Origin: Nonomuraea purpurea
GTDB taxonomy: Bacteria > Actinomycetota > Actinomycetes > Streptosporangiales > Streptosporangiaceae
Direction: 5' to 3'
Assembly: GCF_042650645.1 (NCBI RefSeq)
Contig: NZ_JBHSBI010000001.1
Location: 434,001 to 498,000 of the forward strand
Length of the DNA stretch: 64,000 nt
In this document: piece after piece, positions 16,579-26,557 of the stretch
Position numbering within the stretch: the first letter of the stretch is position 1
Layout of the letters: each line of letters opens with the position of its first letter
Notes under the pieces: generated by a model
Seen by the model: only the letters and a program-made list of their open reading frames with translations
Database searches by the model: none
What the model was told of the DNA's origin: nothing
Position numbers and translations under genes: made by a program

Positions 16579-17150
16579 GCAATCTCGAAGAGCGCCTACG
16601 ACGCGATCTCGAACCCATTCTTGAGATGGCTGACCCGCGACCGCGTATAAGCGCATACCACGACATGCCCTATGCGATCTTTCCCTACAAGCCCAGCGAC
16701 GAATTCCAGCTACGCACTCAGCTGACGATGCTGGAGATCAGGCTCAGCCAGAAGGGGAAGCAGGTGCACAGCATTTCTCTGGCGGAGTGCCTGGATGAGG
16801 CGATGCGCTCACAGAATACGCTCGAAGACTGGTTCGCCGTCGAACGCGAACAGGGCGTTGCGACCATCGTCGAAACCGTTCACGCTGTCCTCTCGGAGTA
16901 CTCGCCGCTTGTAGATCATGTTGCTGGACGTATGCCTGCCCACCCCGACCCACTATGCGACATTGTGTTCATCGTCCGTGCTGGCGCTCTGTTCCCGATG
17001 TACCGGACGTTTTCCCTGCCCGAGCAGTTGAAGGGCCAGGTCCACGTTCCGACCGTTCTCTTCTACCCCGGAGAGGTGGAGGGAGCCGGAGGTCTGAAGT
17101 TCATGGGAGTACTTGACGCCGAGCACAACTATCGCTCGAAGATAATTTGA
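16575..17150 (+). CDS. brxB: BREX protein BrxB (DUF1788)
   Basis: A 191-residue DUF1788 protein with a GTG start overlapping the brxA stop. Recognisable features are YAIFPYKPSDEFQLRTQL near the N-terminus, DIVFIVRAGALFPMYRTF in the middle, and VPTVLFYPGEVEGAGGLKFMG near the C-terminus. BrxB is essential for defence in characterised type 1 systems; its role is thought to be structural, connecting other BREX components. The length is normal for the family. Confidence 0.9.
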   Translation: MSNLEERLRRDLEPILEMADPRPRISAYHDMPYAIFPYKPSDEFQLRTQLTMLEIRLSQKGKQVHSISLAECLDEAMRSQNTLEDWFAVEREQGVATIVETVHAVLSEYSPLVDHVAGRMPAHPDPLCDIVFIVRAGALFPMYRTFSLPEQLKGQVHVPTVLFYPGEVEGAGGLKFMGVLDAEHNYRSKII

Positions 17151-17164
17151 TAGGGGCTCTTCCG

Positions 17165-20100
17165 ATGACGACAGACCAGCCGATCAAGGAACTCTTCGCC
17201 AACGACATCCATCGGCGCATCGAAGAAGTCATTAAGGTCGACCAGACTAACGAAGAGATCATCCGTGATGAGATCAATGAGTACGTGGTCACCGATGCCA
17301 TCCGCCGACACTACACCAGGATCCTTGAGGAGTACCGACAGGCGCCGAATAATCCGCGCGAAGGCATCGCCATCTGGGTGTCGGGGTTCTTCGGCTCAGG
17401 TAAGTCGAGTTTTGCCAAGATGCTCGGCCTCTCCATCGAGAACAGGACGGTCGACGGGGAGCCGGCCGCCGAACGTTTCGTCAAGCGCGCAGGGGACAAC
17501 CGGATACAGGTCCTGCTGCAAGCGATCAGTGAGCACATCCCTACCCACGCGGTAATCTTCGACGTCTCCACTGATCGGGGTATTCGCAGCGGAAATCAGA
17601 CCCTCACTGAAATCATGTATGGCCTGTTCCTGCAAAGCCTTGGCTACGCCAAGGACCTCGATCTGTCGGAACTGGAAATCTCCCTCGAAGAGAAAGGTGA
17701 GCTGCCCCGTTTCGAGCAGGAGTACGCGCGGCTCTTCCGTAAGGACTGGAACAAAGAGAAGGGCAAGATCGCATTCGCGTTGAGTGAGGCCAGCCGAGTC
17801 CTGCATAGTCTTGATTCAGAAACGTACCCGGTGGCGGACTCTTGGGTGAAGGCGGTCAAGAATAAGGCCGACATCACGCCGGGTAAACTAGCCGAACGTG
17901 CGACTGAGCTGATGAACCGGCGCCGGCCCGGCCAGGCTCTGATGTTTGTCGTCGATGAGGTGGGCCAGTTCGTCGCCCGTGACGTACAGAAGATGCTCGA
18001 CTTGCAGGCCATCGTTCAGCGCCTCGGCGTGATGGGACGCGGCCGGCACTGGGTGGTCGTCACCTCTCAGGAGAAGCTCGGTGAACTTGTCAGCGGTCTT
18101 GACGATAAGAAGATCGAGCTGGCCCGGCTCATGGACCGCTTCCCGCTCCAGGTGCATATGGAGCCCTCGGACATCTCTGAGGTGACCAGCCGCCGCGTTC
18201 TGCTCAAGAACGCCACCGCGCAGCAGATCCTCGGTGCACTCTTCGAGGAGTACCGCGCGCGCCTCGCGCACCACAGCCGACTCACCGCTGAGATCAAGCT
18301 GCCCGAATTGACCAGGGACAGCTTCGTCGATCTGTATCCGTTGCTGCCGTATCAGGTCGACCTCATTATTCAGGTCGTCTCCGGTCTACGCACTCAGTCC
18401 GGCGCGAGCAGGCATGTCGGCGGCGCGAACCGGACGATTATCAAGCTCGCACAGCAGCTTCTGATTAATCCGGCGGTGGACATGGCTGATCAGCGAGTCG
18501 GCGCGCTGGTCCGGCTAGATCAGGTCTACGACCTGGTTGAGGAGAATATTGGCTCCGAGATCCGTGCCAAGATCGCAACGATACCCCGCGAGCTGAATCA
18601 CCCGTTCGCCCAGCGGGTCGCGAAGGTGATCTGTCTGCTCCAGTACGTCAAGAGTGTCCACCGCAGTGCGGAGAACATCGCTGCCGCCCTCCTGCCCGGC
18701 GTTGATAGCGACTCCCCACTCGCTTCCGTCCAAGAGGCGCTGCGGGAGCTGGAAGCGGCCCATAAGGTCCGCCGAGGTGACGACGGTTACCGCATCCCGA
18801 CGCCCGCAGAGGACGACTGGGAACGCCTGCGCAACGGCATCAGCCCTAAACCCGGGGATGCGCACCGGCTCTACGCCGAAACCCTAGCCAGCTTCTGGCA
18901 ACCTCAACCCTCTCATACCCTATTCGAGACCAAGATTTTCAAGGCTGGTCTGGCGATTCACGGCCGTGACGTCGCTAGCGGCGACCTGGCCTTCCAATTC
19001 CATCTGGCCGACGAGGGACCCGACTTCGACGCGCTGGCAAACGAGCTGCGCGGCCGTAGTCAGCAGGAGCGCAGGCACGTGTTCTGGGCGGTACCGCTCG
19101 ACAACGGCATCGACCGGGAGATCGTAGAGGTCTTCCGGTCGCGTGAGATGCTCGTTCGCAAGGAGCGGGAGACCAAGAGCGAGGATGCTCCCCTTCTGAT
19201 CGCCGAGGAAAGGCTGCGCCAGCGCCAACACCTGGACCAGCTTCGGCGTCTGCTCCGTGCGGCATGTCTGACTGGCCGGGTGTACTTCCGTGGTCACGAC
19301 CGCAGCCCGGACGAAAGGGCGGTAGAAGTCTCGAAGACGGCTGCGGAGATTCTCGGACAAGTACTGCCCGATGTCTTCGACCGCTTCCAGGAAGCCGCCG
19401 CGAAGCTCAACGACGTCCGCAGGGGCACCGACGCGATCTTCACCGCCCAGAATCTGCGAGGTCTGCCGAAGGTCTTCAGCCAGTTGAATCTGCTCCGCGA
19501 CGAGAATGGTCAGACGGTCTTCCGCGTCGACAGCGGCCCGCTCCGGGAGGTTCTGCACCGGATCGAGGAACGGGCGAACTATGGAGAGATGGCCAGTGGG
19601 AGGTACCTGGCTGACGAGTTCGCCAATGAGCCGTTCGGATGGGATTTTGAGGTGGTCCGGCTGCTGGTGCTGGCCCTTATGCGTGCTGAGAAGATCGAAG
19701 CAACCAGCAAAGGACGGACCCTCAACGCTGTGACCAGCGTCGAAGCGCGTGAGACCTTCTCAAACAACAATCTTTTCCGCCAGGCGTCCTTCCGTCCGCG
19801 GAAAGGCATCGAGTTCGAAGAGCTGGTGAAGGCGAGTGACGCTTTCTCCGACACCTTCGGAGAAGACTGCCGCGAACTGAACGCCAACGCCATCGCCGTC
19901 GAGCTACGCCAGCAGATCGCCCGCCATGAGGATGTGATCACCTCGGCACAGTCGGCATTGATGGCACACCGTCTTCCCGGCGGTGCGGTCCTGGAAACCG
20001 CAATCGGGCAGATGAAGGCGATCCTGCGTGGGTCGGCAGAGGAGGCCATTGCTACGTTCAATGCGAGCCACCGGGTGATCAAGGACGCGATTAGGCGCGC

Positions 20101-20710
20101 CACCGAGCTTGAGCAGGCCCTCACCGAGTCGCGCCTGCATGATCTTGAGCGGGCCCGTCAGGCGGCCGAGGTAGCTTGGCCTGCGCTGAAGGTCGAGCCT
20201 GGTATTGGCCCTGATTTGGAGTCACGAGCCGCGGAGTTGCCGGACCTTCTCGCGCGCGAGACGTTCTACCGCGATCTACCTGCGATAGAACAGCACGCCC
20301 GGGCGATCGAATTGGAATTTGCACGCCGATTCAACGACGCTCAGCAGGCGCGCATTGATGCCTACACCACCGCATTCAAGCAGCTCACCAGCGAGCCCGG
20401 CTGGCATGATCTGGACGACCAGACGCAACAGGCCATCGCGGCTAAGCTTTTGGCTGGCCAACGCCCACTGCCACACACGATGCCGCTCCCACTGCTACGT
20501 TCCGAACGTGACGCCTGCGAAGGGCGCCTTCGAGAGGCCATCCGGCGGATACAGGAAACCCTCGAAGGGGACCGTCTGGTATCCGTCAAAGTCAACTCCT
20601 ACTTCTCCGGCGGAATCGAGACAGAGGAACAACTGGACGCCGCACTCGCTGGCCTACGCGAGGAGTGCGCACGACTGATCGGCGCGGGAAAGAAGGTCGT
20701 GTTGTCGTGA
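17165..20710 (+). CDS. brxC: BREX ATPase BrxC
   Basis: A 1,181-residue P-loop ATPase of the BrxC family (type 1 length). Walker A is GFFGSGKSS at about residues 74-82; Walker B is ALMFVVDEVGQF near 260; an R-rich middle region and long C-terminal coiled-coil-like helices follow. The ATG at 17165 with AGGGG eight bases upstream is preferred over an ATA-adjacent in-frame start at 17147 that overlaps brxB. BrxC is needed for both methylation and phage exclusion in known BREX loci and probably acts as the motor or scaffold. The GTGA overlap at the 3' end couples it to the next gene. Confidence 0.9.
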   Translation: MTTDQPIKELFANDIHRRIEEVIKVDQTNEEIIRDEINEYVVTDAIRRHYTRILEEYRQAPNNPREGIAIWVSGFFGSGKSSFAKMLGLSIENRTVDGEPAAERFVKRAGDNRIQVLLQAISEHIPTHAVIFDVSTDRGIRSGNQTLTEIMYGLFLQSLGYAKDLDLSELEISLEEKGELPRFEQEYARLFRKDWNKEKGKIAFALSEASRVLHSLDSETYPVADSWVKAVKNKADITPGKLAERATELMNRRRPGQALMFVVDEVGQFVARDVQKMLDLQAIVQRLGVMGRGRHWVVVTSQEKLGELVSGLDDKKIELARLMDRFPLQVHMEPSDISEVTSRRVLLKNATAQQILGALFEEYRARLAHHSRLTAEIKLPELTRDSFVDLYPLLPYQVDLIIQVVSGLRTQSGASRHVGGANRTIIKLAQQLLINPAVDMADQRVGALVRLDQVYDLVEENIGSEIRAKIATIPRELNHPFAQRVAKVICLLQYVKSVHRSAENIAAALLPGVDSDSPLASVQEALRELEAAHKVRRGDDGYRIPTPAEDDWERLRNGISPKPGDAHRLYAETLASFWQPQPSHTLFETKIFKAGLAIHGRDVASGDLAFQFHLADEGPDFDALANELRGRSQQERRHVFWAVPLDNGIDREIVEVFRSREMLVRKERETKSEDAPLLIAEERLRQRQHLDQLRRLLRAACLTGRVYFRGHDRSPDERAVEVSKTAAEILGQVLPDVFDRFQEAAAKLNDVRRGTDAIFTAQNLRGLPKVFSQLNLLRDENGQTVFRVDSGPLREVLHRIEERANYGEMASGRYLADEFANEPFGWDFEVVRLLVLALMRAEKIEATSKGRTLNAVTSVEARETFSNNNLFRQASFRPRKGIEFEELVKASDAFSDTFGEDCRELNANAIAVELRQQIARHEDVITSAQSALMAHRLPGGAVLETAIGQMKAILRGSAEEAIATFNASHRVIKDAIRRATELEQALTESRLHDLERARQAAEVAWPALKVEPGIGPDLESRAAELPDLLARETFYRDLPAIEQHARAIELEFARRFNDAQQARIDAYTTAFKQLTSEPGWHDLDDQTQQAIAAKLLAGQRPLPHTMPLPLLRSERDACEGRLREAIRRIQETLEGDRLVSVKVNSYFSGGIETEEQLDAALAGLREECARLIGAGKKVVLS

Positions 20711-22683
20711 CCGCGCCTTTCAATCTAAATGAGCTAGCGCGCCGGGAGAACGAGCAGACCGAGTGGAAGGAGAACGTCGCCGATGTCGACGATGTTGTGG
20801 CCACGCTCAGCGCCTTTGCCAACGACCTGCAGAATCTCGGCGGAGGGTACGTTGTCTGCGGCGTCCGCGAGGAAAATGATGAGCACGGCTTCCCCACCTT
20901 GGTGCGCCTTGGCCTGACCGCGAGCAGGCTCAGGGAGATCGAGGGTACGGTGTTGTCCCGCTGCCGGGGTCTGGTCTCGCCGCCGATCACGCCGTTGGTC
21001 GAGGAGTTGGACACAGGGGACCCGCAGCGGCGAATTCTCGTCTTCGTGCAACCGGCCACTGGCAGCGCGCACACCTTCCGTCGCCGCAACGACGGTGCCA
21101 AGCACTACGTTCGGGTCAGCCGATCCACAATCGAGGCGAGGAACGGGACCCTCAAGGATCTCCTCGTCCGCAAGGGAGCCCTTGAGCCGTGGGATCGTCG
21201 GCTATGCAACGGAGCCACCGAGGCCGACCTCGACTTGTTGGCCCTACGCGAGGCGCTACAACGAATGGGGGTCTTCTCCCGCGAAACCGGCGTCGAGCCG
21301 TACCTGTCGCCGGATGTGCAACTAAGCCCCTTCGTCCCATCACTGCTGGCCAGCGAACCGCTGACCGGCGTTCTGCGGCCGCGGAACTTCGCGATCCTGC
21401 TGTTCGGCCGGGAAACCCAGCGCTTCATTCCCGGAGCCGTCACATACTTCTCCATCTATCCCGGCGTGGATCGTTCTGATCCGCACGCCGAGCGGCACGA
21501 ACTGGCAGGAAACGTACTCGAGCAGGCGCTGCGGCTGCAGGAACTGCTCAACATCCAGTCGTACACAGCCTTCGACAAAACCGACCCCACCTCCCCGAAT
21601 GTCATCAAATATCCGAAGCGTGCGCTCTACGAGGCGATGGGCAACGCGTTGGCCCATCGCGACTACGAACTACTCGACCCCACGCGGCTGACTGTTTTCT
21701 CGGATCGGATCGAAGTAGCTTCCCCTGGCCCGCTGCCTACCGGGGTTGACATTGAATCCCTTCGCAAGGGAACGGCGACTCCGAGATGGCGGAACCAGTC
21801 ACTCGCCTGGTTCTTCTCCCGGCTGCAACTGGCTCAGGCGGAAGGACAGGGCATCCCCACGATCTTCCGGTCGATGCGAGAAGAAGGGAACCCGCCACCG
21901 ATATTCGACACCGATTCGCTCAGGGTGCTTTGCGTACTGCCGGCCCATCCACGGCATGCTGCGCTACGCGACCTCCGCTCAGCCGAACAGGCTCTCGCCT
22001 TGGGTGATCTGGAGACGGCACGCAGACAGGTGGAGCGGGTACTGACCAGCGACAGCCACAACTTCCGGGCGATCCAGTTGTTCGCCGAAGTTCACCATGC
22101 TCGGCGCGACCCCGACGCAGTGTTGGCCTGGGTCCGGCAGCACCTCGACCAGATCGAGTCACTACCTGCGCAGGTTTTGGTGCAGCTCGCTGAGGCTCTG
22201 GAGAACGATCAGGCTACTGACGAGCACCAGCAACTGGCCAGCAGGCTGCTGTCACTAGCTGCCCGTGGCCGACTGGAGGAGCGCGAACTGCGGCGCATCG
22301 CGGTGGCCATGAGCCGCGCGCACGACTACCAGAGCGCGCTGGCGCTGATTGAGAGAAATCTGCTCGAGCACCCAGAGTGGCAGACGAACCCGTCGCTACG
22401 CCAGCTCCGGGGGGACGCCTTGATTGGGCTGGCGAAGCTGTGCCGCGGAACTGCGAAGAACCGTGACATCGCCGAGGCCACTCGTCAGCGGGCATGGCGC
22501 GAGTTCCACACCTACCTGGACCGGGCGGAACACGATCTACGCGACGCGGTCGCGCACAGTGTCGATCAGAGTCTCCGCGATCAGATTCAGCGCAATCTAG
22601 ACTATCTAGAAAGGCTCAGGCGGGACAACCAGCCCCCCCAGAAACGAACCCCGCGCACTCGCCGGAGAGGGCACCGTGGATAG
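20707..22683 (+). CDS. AlbA_2/Schlafen-like ATP-binding protein with HATPase and TPR-like C-terminus
   Basis: A 658-residue accessory protein inside the BREX operon. Residues about 5-140 form an AlbA_2 (divergent Schlafen AAA_4) domain: ENEQTEWKENVADVDDVVATLSAFAN, then GGGYVVCGV. Around 305-400 is an HATPase_c_4-type region with its signature NALAHRDYELLD. The C-terminal 250 residues are helical repeats, TPR-like (DLETARRQVERVLTSDSHNFRAIQLFAEVHH). Start: GTG at 20707 overlapping the brxC stop, with GGGAAAGAAGG upstream. Similar proteins act as regulators or ATP-dependent effectors in defence loci. Its role in BREX is unknown; position between brxC and pglX suggests it belongs to the complex. 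Confidence 0.75.
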   Translation: MTAPFNLNELARRENEQTEWKENVADVDDVVATLSAFANDLQNLGGGYVVCGVREENDEHGFPTLVRLGLTASRLREIEGTVLSRCRGLVSPPITPLVEELDTGDPQRRILVFVQPATGSAHTFRRRNDGAKHYVRVSRSTIEARNGTLKDLLVRKGALEPWDRRLCNGATEADLDLLALREALQRMGVFSRETGVEPYLSPDVQLSPFVPSLLASEPLTGVLRPRNFAILLFGRETQRFIPGAVTYFSIYPGVDRSDPHAERHELAGNVLEQALRLQELLNIQSYTAFDKTDPTSPNVIKYPKRALYEAMGNALAHRDYELLDPTRLTVFSDRIEVASPGPLPTGVDIESLRKGTATPRWRNQSLAWFFSRLQLAQAEGQGIPTIFRSMREEGNPPPIFDTDSLRVLCVLPAHPRHAALRDLRSAEQALALGDLETARRQVERVLTSDSHNFRAIQLFAEVHHARRDPDAVLAWVRQHLDQIESLPAQVLVQLAEALENDQATDEHQQLASRLLSLAARGRLEERELRRIAVAMSRAHDYQSALALIERNLLEHPEWQTNPSLRQLRGDALIGLAKLCRGTAKNRDIAEATRQRAWREFHTYLDRAEHDLRDAVAHSVDQSLRDQIQRNLDYLERLRRDNQPPQKRTPRTRRRGHRG

Positions 22684-24499
22684 GCAGACCCGCAGCGCTA
22701 TCGAGCGCGCCACCCAACGCGCCCGTAGTCTGTTGGAGGACGAATTCGCCGAGCAGCTCGAAGCCGACTTCGACGTGCTCCGCAGCGGTGAGGTCTCTCC
22801 CCAGCCCAGCCCACATCTGACTCCTCACCAGGTCTACCAGCGCAGGAAGATCGTCGCGGTGCTGGAGCACAAGCACGCCACCGGCATGACCACGGCCGCC
22901 GCCGTCGCCGACTACATCCGCGACGCGGCGTTCACGACCCTGAACCGGTTCGTGGCGCTGAAGATGCTCGAGGCCCGCGAGCTGGTGCAGGAGTGCCTGA
23001 GCAGAGGCGAGGAATCGGCCGGATACCGCGAGTTCTGCGGGATGGCGCCGGGCCTGCCGCTACTGCCCGGCGGGGCTGCTTACCGTCTCTACATTGAGTC
23101 GCTCTTCGATGAACTGTCTACTGAGGTGAAGGTACTATTCGATCGGCGTGACCCGGCATCGGTGCTGTGGCCGAGGCGTGCCATTTTCGACGGGCTGCTC
23201 GCCATTCTCAACGACCAAGACCTGGCTGACATCTGGGCCGAGGACGAGACCATCGGCTGGTTCTACCAGTACTTCAATGGCGACGACGAACGCCGGAAGA
23301 TGCGCAACGAGAGCCAGGCGCCCCGCAACAGCCGGGAGCTGGCCATCCGGAACCAGTTCTTCACACCCCGGTATGTGGTCCAGTTCCTTACCGACAACAC
23401 CCTCGGTCGTATCTGGTACGAAATGCGTGGCACCGACACCGCGTTCGCCGACCGGTGTGAGTACCTGGTCCGGAAGCCGGGCGAGCGGATTGCACCACGG
23501 CCGAAGAAGGACCCTCGGGACATCCGAGTGCTCGATCCCGCCTGTGGCAGTGGCCATTTTTTACTGTACGCGTTCGACCTGCTCACCACGATCTACGAGG
23601 AGGCATACGGCGACCTGGAGAGCCCCGCCAGCGAGGTGACTGGACGGCCCCTCGTGGAGGATTACCCGACCCTTGAGGCACTCCGACAGGCGATCCCAGG
23701 CCTGGTCCTCTCGCATAACCTGCATGGCGTCGATATCGACCCACGCTGCGCGCAGATCGCCCAATTGGCTCTGTGGATGCGTGCCCAGCGCGCATACCGC
23801 GATTTCGGCATTGGGCGCGCAGAACGCCCCCAGATTCGGCGCTCGAACATCGTCGTCGCCGAGCCGCTTGTCGCTGACGATCAGGTTGCCTCCGATTTCG
23901 TCGAACGCCTCGACGACAAGGAACTGGCCCGGACCTTCAACGAACTGGTCGACGCTCTAGCCTTGGCTGGCGACTTGGGGTTGCTGCTCCCCATTGAGTC
24001 GGGCAGTTCTCAGCCGCTAGCCCCCGGCTACGAGCATGATCTCCTCACTCCTCCGAAAGAGCGCCTGCACGAGGCGCTGTCGCGCTTCGTAGCGGACCCA
24101 GCCACCCGCACCAGCATCCGACGTCGCCTCTTCGCCGACGATGCCACTCACGGCCTCGGCCTACTTTCCATAGCGGACCAGCGCTACGATGCCGTCCTGA
24201 TGAACCCCCCATTCGGGGCATGCAGCGCCATAGCAAAGACTACCTTCGAAAGGTACTATCCGGACACCAAGAAAGATGTTTACGCAGCCTTCGTTCAGCG
24301 CGGCATCGGATTGCTAGGGTCGCGCGGTCGACTCGGCGCAATTACATCGCGCAGTGGTTTCTTTCTCTCGAGCTTTCGAGATTGGAGGAAGGAGATTCTT
24401 CAAAGCATTGCACACCCAGTTGTCGTGGCCGATCTTGGTTATGGCGTCCTGGATGCGATGGTAGAAACCGCAGCCTACTGTCTTGAGGCGCAGACATGA
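22676..24499 (+). CDS. pglX: BREX methyltransferase PglX, N-terminal catalytic part
   Basis: 607 residues containing the helical N-terminus and the SAM-dependent adenine methyltransferase core of PglX: QFFTPRYVVQFLTDNTLG, SAM motif DPACGSGHFLLY at about residue 287, catalytic NPPF at about 511, and a final GVLDAMVETAAYCLEA. Complete PglX is about 1,200 residues, so this is half a protein; the rest follows in the -1 frame at 24496. The GTG start overlaps the end of the preceding gene by 8 bases. The methyltransferase marks host DNA (in known systems N6-adenine in a non-palindromic site). Whether this half is functional alone depends on how the junction is read. Confidence 0.85.
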   Translation: MDRQTRSAIERATQRARSLLEDEFAEQLEADFDVLRSGEVSPQPSPHLTPHQVYQRRKIVAVLEHKHATGMTTAAAVADYIRDAAFTTLNRFVALKMLEARELVQECLSRGEESAGYREFCGMAPGLPLLPGGAAYRLYIESLFDELSTEVKVLFDRRDPASVLWPRRAIFDGLLAILNDQDLADIWAEDETIGWFYQYFNGDDERRKMRNESQAPRNSRELAIRNQFFTPRYVVQFLTDNTLGRIWYEMRGTDTAFADRCEYLVRKPGERIAPRPKKDPRDIRVLDPACGSGHFLLYAFDLLTTIYEEAYGDLESPASEVTGRPLVEDYPTLEALRQAIPGLVLSHNLHGVDIDPRCAQIAQLALWMRAQRAYRDFGIGRAERPQIRRSNIVVAEPLVADDQVASDFVERLDDKELARTFNELVDALALAGDLGLLLPIESGSSQPLAPGYEHDLLTPPKERLHEALSRFVADPATRTSIRRRLFADDATHGLGLLSIADQRYDAVLMNPPFGACSAIAKTTFERYYPDTKKDVYAAFVQRGIGLLGSRGRLGAITSRSGFFLSSFRDWRKEILQSIAHPVVVADLGYGVLDAMVETAAYCLEAQT

Positions 24500-26556
24500 C
24501 AGTCTTTTTTCGTTTGATGGAAATCCACGCGGAGGCGAAGGCCGAGGCGCTGGAGGAGCTTGTCAAAACGACGAACGGTGTTCGAAACGAGGCGATACTT
24601 GACGGTCAAATATTCGAAAAGCATCCTTCGGAATTTTCCGCAATTCCTGGAGCGCCGCTCGCGTACTGGGCGCCGGATAAGTGTCTTAAACTCTTCACCG
24701 CCGATTCGAATTCCAAATTCCTGCAGGTCGTATCGACTAATCCACTCAATGCTGATTTCCGCTATGCGCGCGTCTGGTGGGAGCCCAACCAAGTAGCGCT
24801 CGACTCGGATTGGCTTCCTTGGGCAAAGGGCGGCAGTTATTCACCGTTCTATTACGATATACATACTGTCATTTCGTGGAGCAGCAGCCGTTCCTCGTAT
24901 CGCGGATTCTTGGGCACCGAGAATCGACCACTGGAAAGACCGGCAAGCGTCCAACATTTCTTTCGGCCTGGACTAACATGGCCTCGACGTACCCAGAGCG
25001 GACTGGGGATGCGAATAATGCCTGCTGGCTGCGTGTTTGCAGACAAAGGGCCTGCAATATTCGTCCCGGGAAATAATTTCGACGATCTATTGGCATTGCT
25101 TGCCATAACAACAAGCAATGCATATTGTTACCTAGTTGAGCTACAAATGGCGTTCGGATCCTACGAGGTCGGTGTAATACAGCGGACACCCGTACCACAT
25201 CCACTCGCCAATGATCGGCGGGCATTGGCATCACTTGCCCGGCTGGCGTGGTCCCTGAGACGCCAAATCGATACGACGAATGAGACATCACACGCATTTG
25301 TGTTGCCTCCCCGGCTCAATGAGCGCATCACCGGACTGGACAAGCAGGCCATCGAACATCAATTTCGACAGGCTCGGCAAGAAATCGATGACCTGGCTTT
25401 TGCTTTGTATGATATAAACAAAGAAAGTCGAGCGGATATTCTGGCATGGAGGCATCATCGAACAGAGCCGAACGACGGCGACATAAATAACGATGACGAA
25501 CTGGATGACGACGGCCAAACACCTACAGACTCGACCACCGCTGTCGTGTCATGGTTGGTTGGGGTTGCGTTCGGGCGTTTTGACGTTCGGCTAGCCACAG
25601 GCGAGCGACCGATTCCGCCCGAGCCGGAGCCGTTCGATCCGCTTCCCACCTGCTCTCCCGGGATGTGGCCTGAAGACGAGGAGAGGCCGATACCTCCGCC
25701 AGACATCCTGGTGGACGATGCCGGTCACGCCCGTGACATGGCCTCCCGCGTGTCGGCAATTGCCAGCACCGTGGACGTATCCGAGCCGGAGAACCTGCGC
25801 CGGTGGCTAGCGAGGGAGTTCTCCCCGCTGCACATCAAGATGTATTCGAAGAGCCGGCGCAAGGCTCCCATCTACTGGCAACTGGCGACGCCGTCGGCAA
25901 GTTATTCTGTCTGGCTCTACATCCACGCGTTCACAAGGGACACGATGTACCGGATGCAGAACGATTACGTCGTACCTAAGCTGATGCTTGAGGAGCGCCG
26001 TCTAGAGACCATGCGGCAGGAGCTTCAGGACCGGTCGACGGCGGCGGAGCGTCGTGCGCTCGCCAACCAGGAGATCTTCGTGGATGAGCTGCGCGGCTTC
26101 CTGGACGAAGTGAAGCGGGTAGCACCGCTGTGGAACCCGGATCTCGACGACGGCGTCATCATCAACTTCGCGCCGCTGTGGCGCCTCGTCCCCCACCACC
26201 GACCATGGCAGAAGGAGCTCAAGGCGACTTGGGACGCGCTCTGCGCTGGCAAATACGACTGGGCACACCTCGCTATGTACCTATGGCCTGAGCGTGTCGT
26301 CCCGAAGTGCGCGACGGATCGCAGCCTCGCCATCGCGCACGATCTGGAGGACGTCTTCTGGGAGCGGGTTACGGAAGGTAAATGGTCAGCCCGCCCGACA
26401 CCCACCCGACCAGTCAACGAACTGATCCAGGATCGGACGTCACCGGCGGTCAAGGATGCGCTGCGGAACCTGCTCAGCGCTCCGACGGCTGCCAGCGGCG
26501 GAGGCACGCGACGTCGGCGCGGCGCTGCCAGCCTGAGCAACGGTGGAGGCCGCTGA
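24496..26556 (+). CDS. pglX: BREX methyltransferase PglX, C-terminal target-recognition part
   Basis: 686 residues that continue PglX directly: TVFFRLMEIHAEAKAEAL follows where the upstream half ends, as in intact family members, and the C-terminus (LHIKMYSKSRRKAPIYWQLA, YDWAHLAMYLWPERVVPKC) is standard PglX. It supplies the target-recognition and C-terminal domains. The ATG overlaps the upstream TGA by ATGA. In this frame the nearest upstream stop is at 24484-24486, so the two frames meet within about 10 bases. Either a translationally coupled two-subunit enzyme or a single-base indel. GC is lower across about 24,200-25,530, the recognition region. Confidence 0.8.
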   Translation: MTVFFRLMEIHAEAKAEALEELVKTTNGVRNEAILDGQIFEKHPSEFSAIPGAPLAYWAPDKCLKLFTADSNSKFLQVVSTNPLNADFRYARVWWEPNQVALDSDWLPWAKGGSYSPFYYDIHTVISWSSSRSSYRGFLGTENRPLERPASVQHFFRPGLTWPRRTQSGLGMRIMPAGCVFADKGPAIFVPGNNFDDLLALLAITTSNAYCYLVELQMAFGSYEVGVIQRTPVPHPLANDRRALASLARLAWSLRRQIDTTNETSHAFVLPPRLNERITGLDKQAIEHQFRQARQEIDDLAFALYDINKESRADILAWRHHRTEPNDGDINNDDELDDDGQTPTDSTTAVVSWLVGVAFGRFDVRLATGERPIPPEPEPFDPLPTCSPGMWPEDEERPIPPPDILVDDAGHARDMASRVSAIASTVDVSEPENLRRWLAREFSPLHIKMYSKSRRKAPIYWQLATPSASYSVWLYIHAFTRDTMYRMQNDYVVPKLMLEERRLETMRQELQDRSTAAERRALANQEIFVDELRGFLDEVKRVAPLWNPDLDDGVIINFAPLWRLVPHHRPWQKELKATWDALCAGKYDWAHLAMYLWPERVVPKCATDRSLAIAHDLEDVFWERVTEGKWSARPTPTRPVNELIQDRTSPAVKDALRNLLSAPTAASGGGTRRRRGAASLSNGGGR

Positions 26557-26557
26557 C

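Noticed and set aside
24505..24510. T6 run near the pglX junction as a phase-variation tract
   Set aside because: It lies after the stop of the first frame, so slippage there would not restore a single PglX frame.
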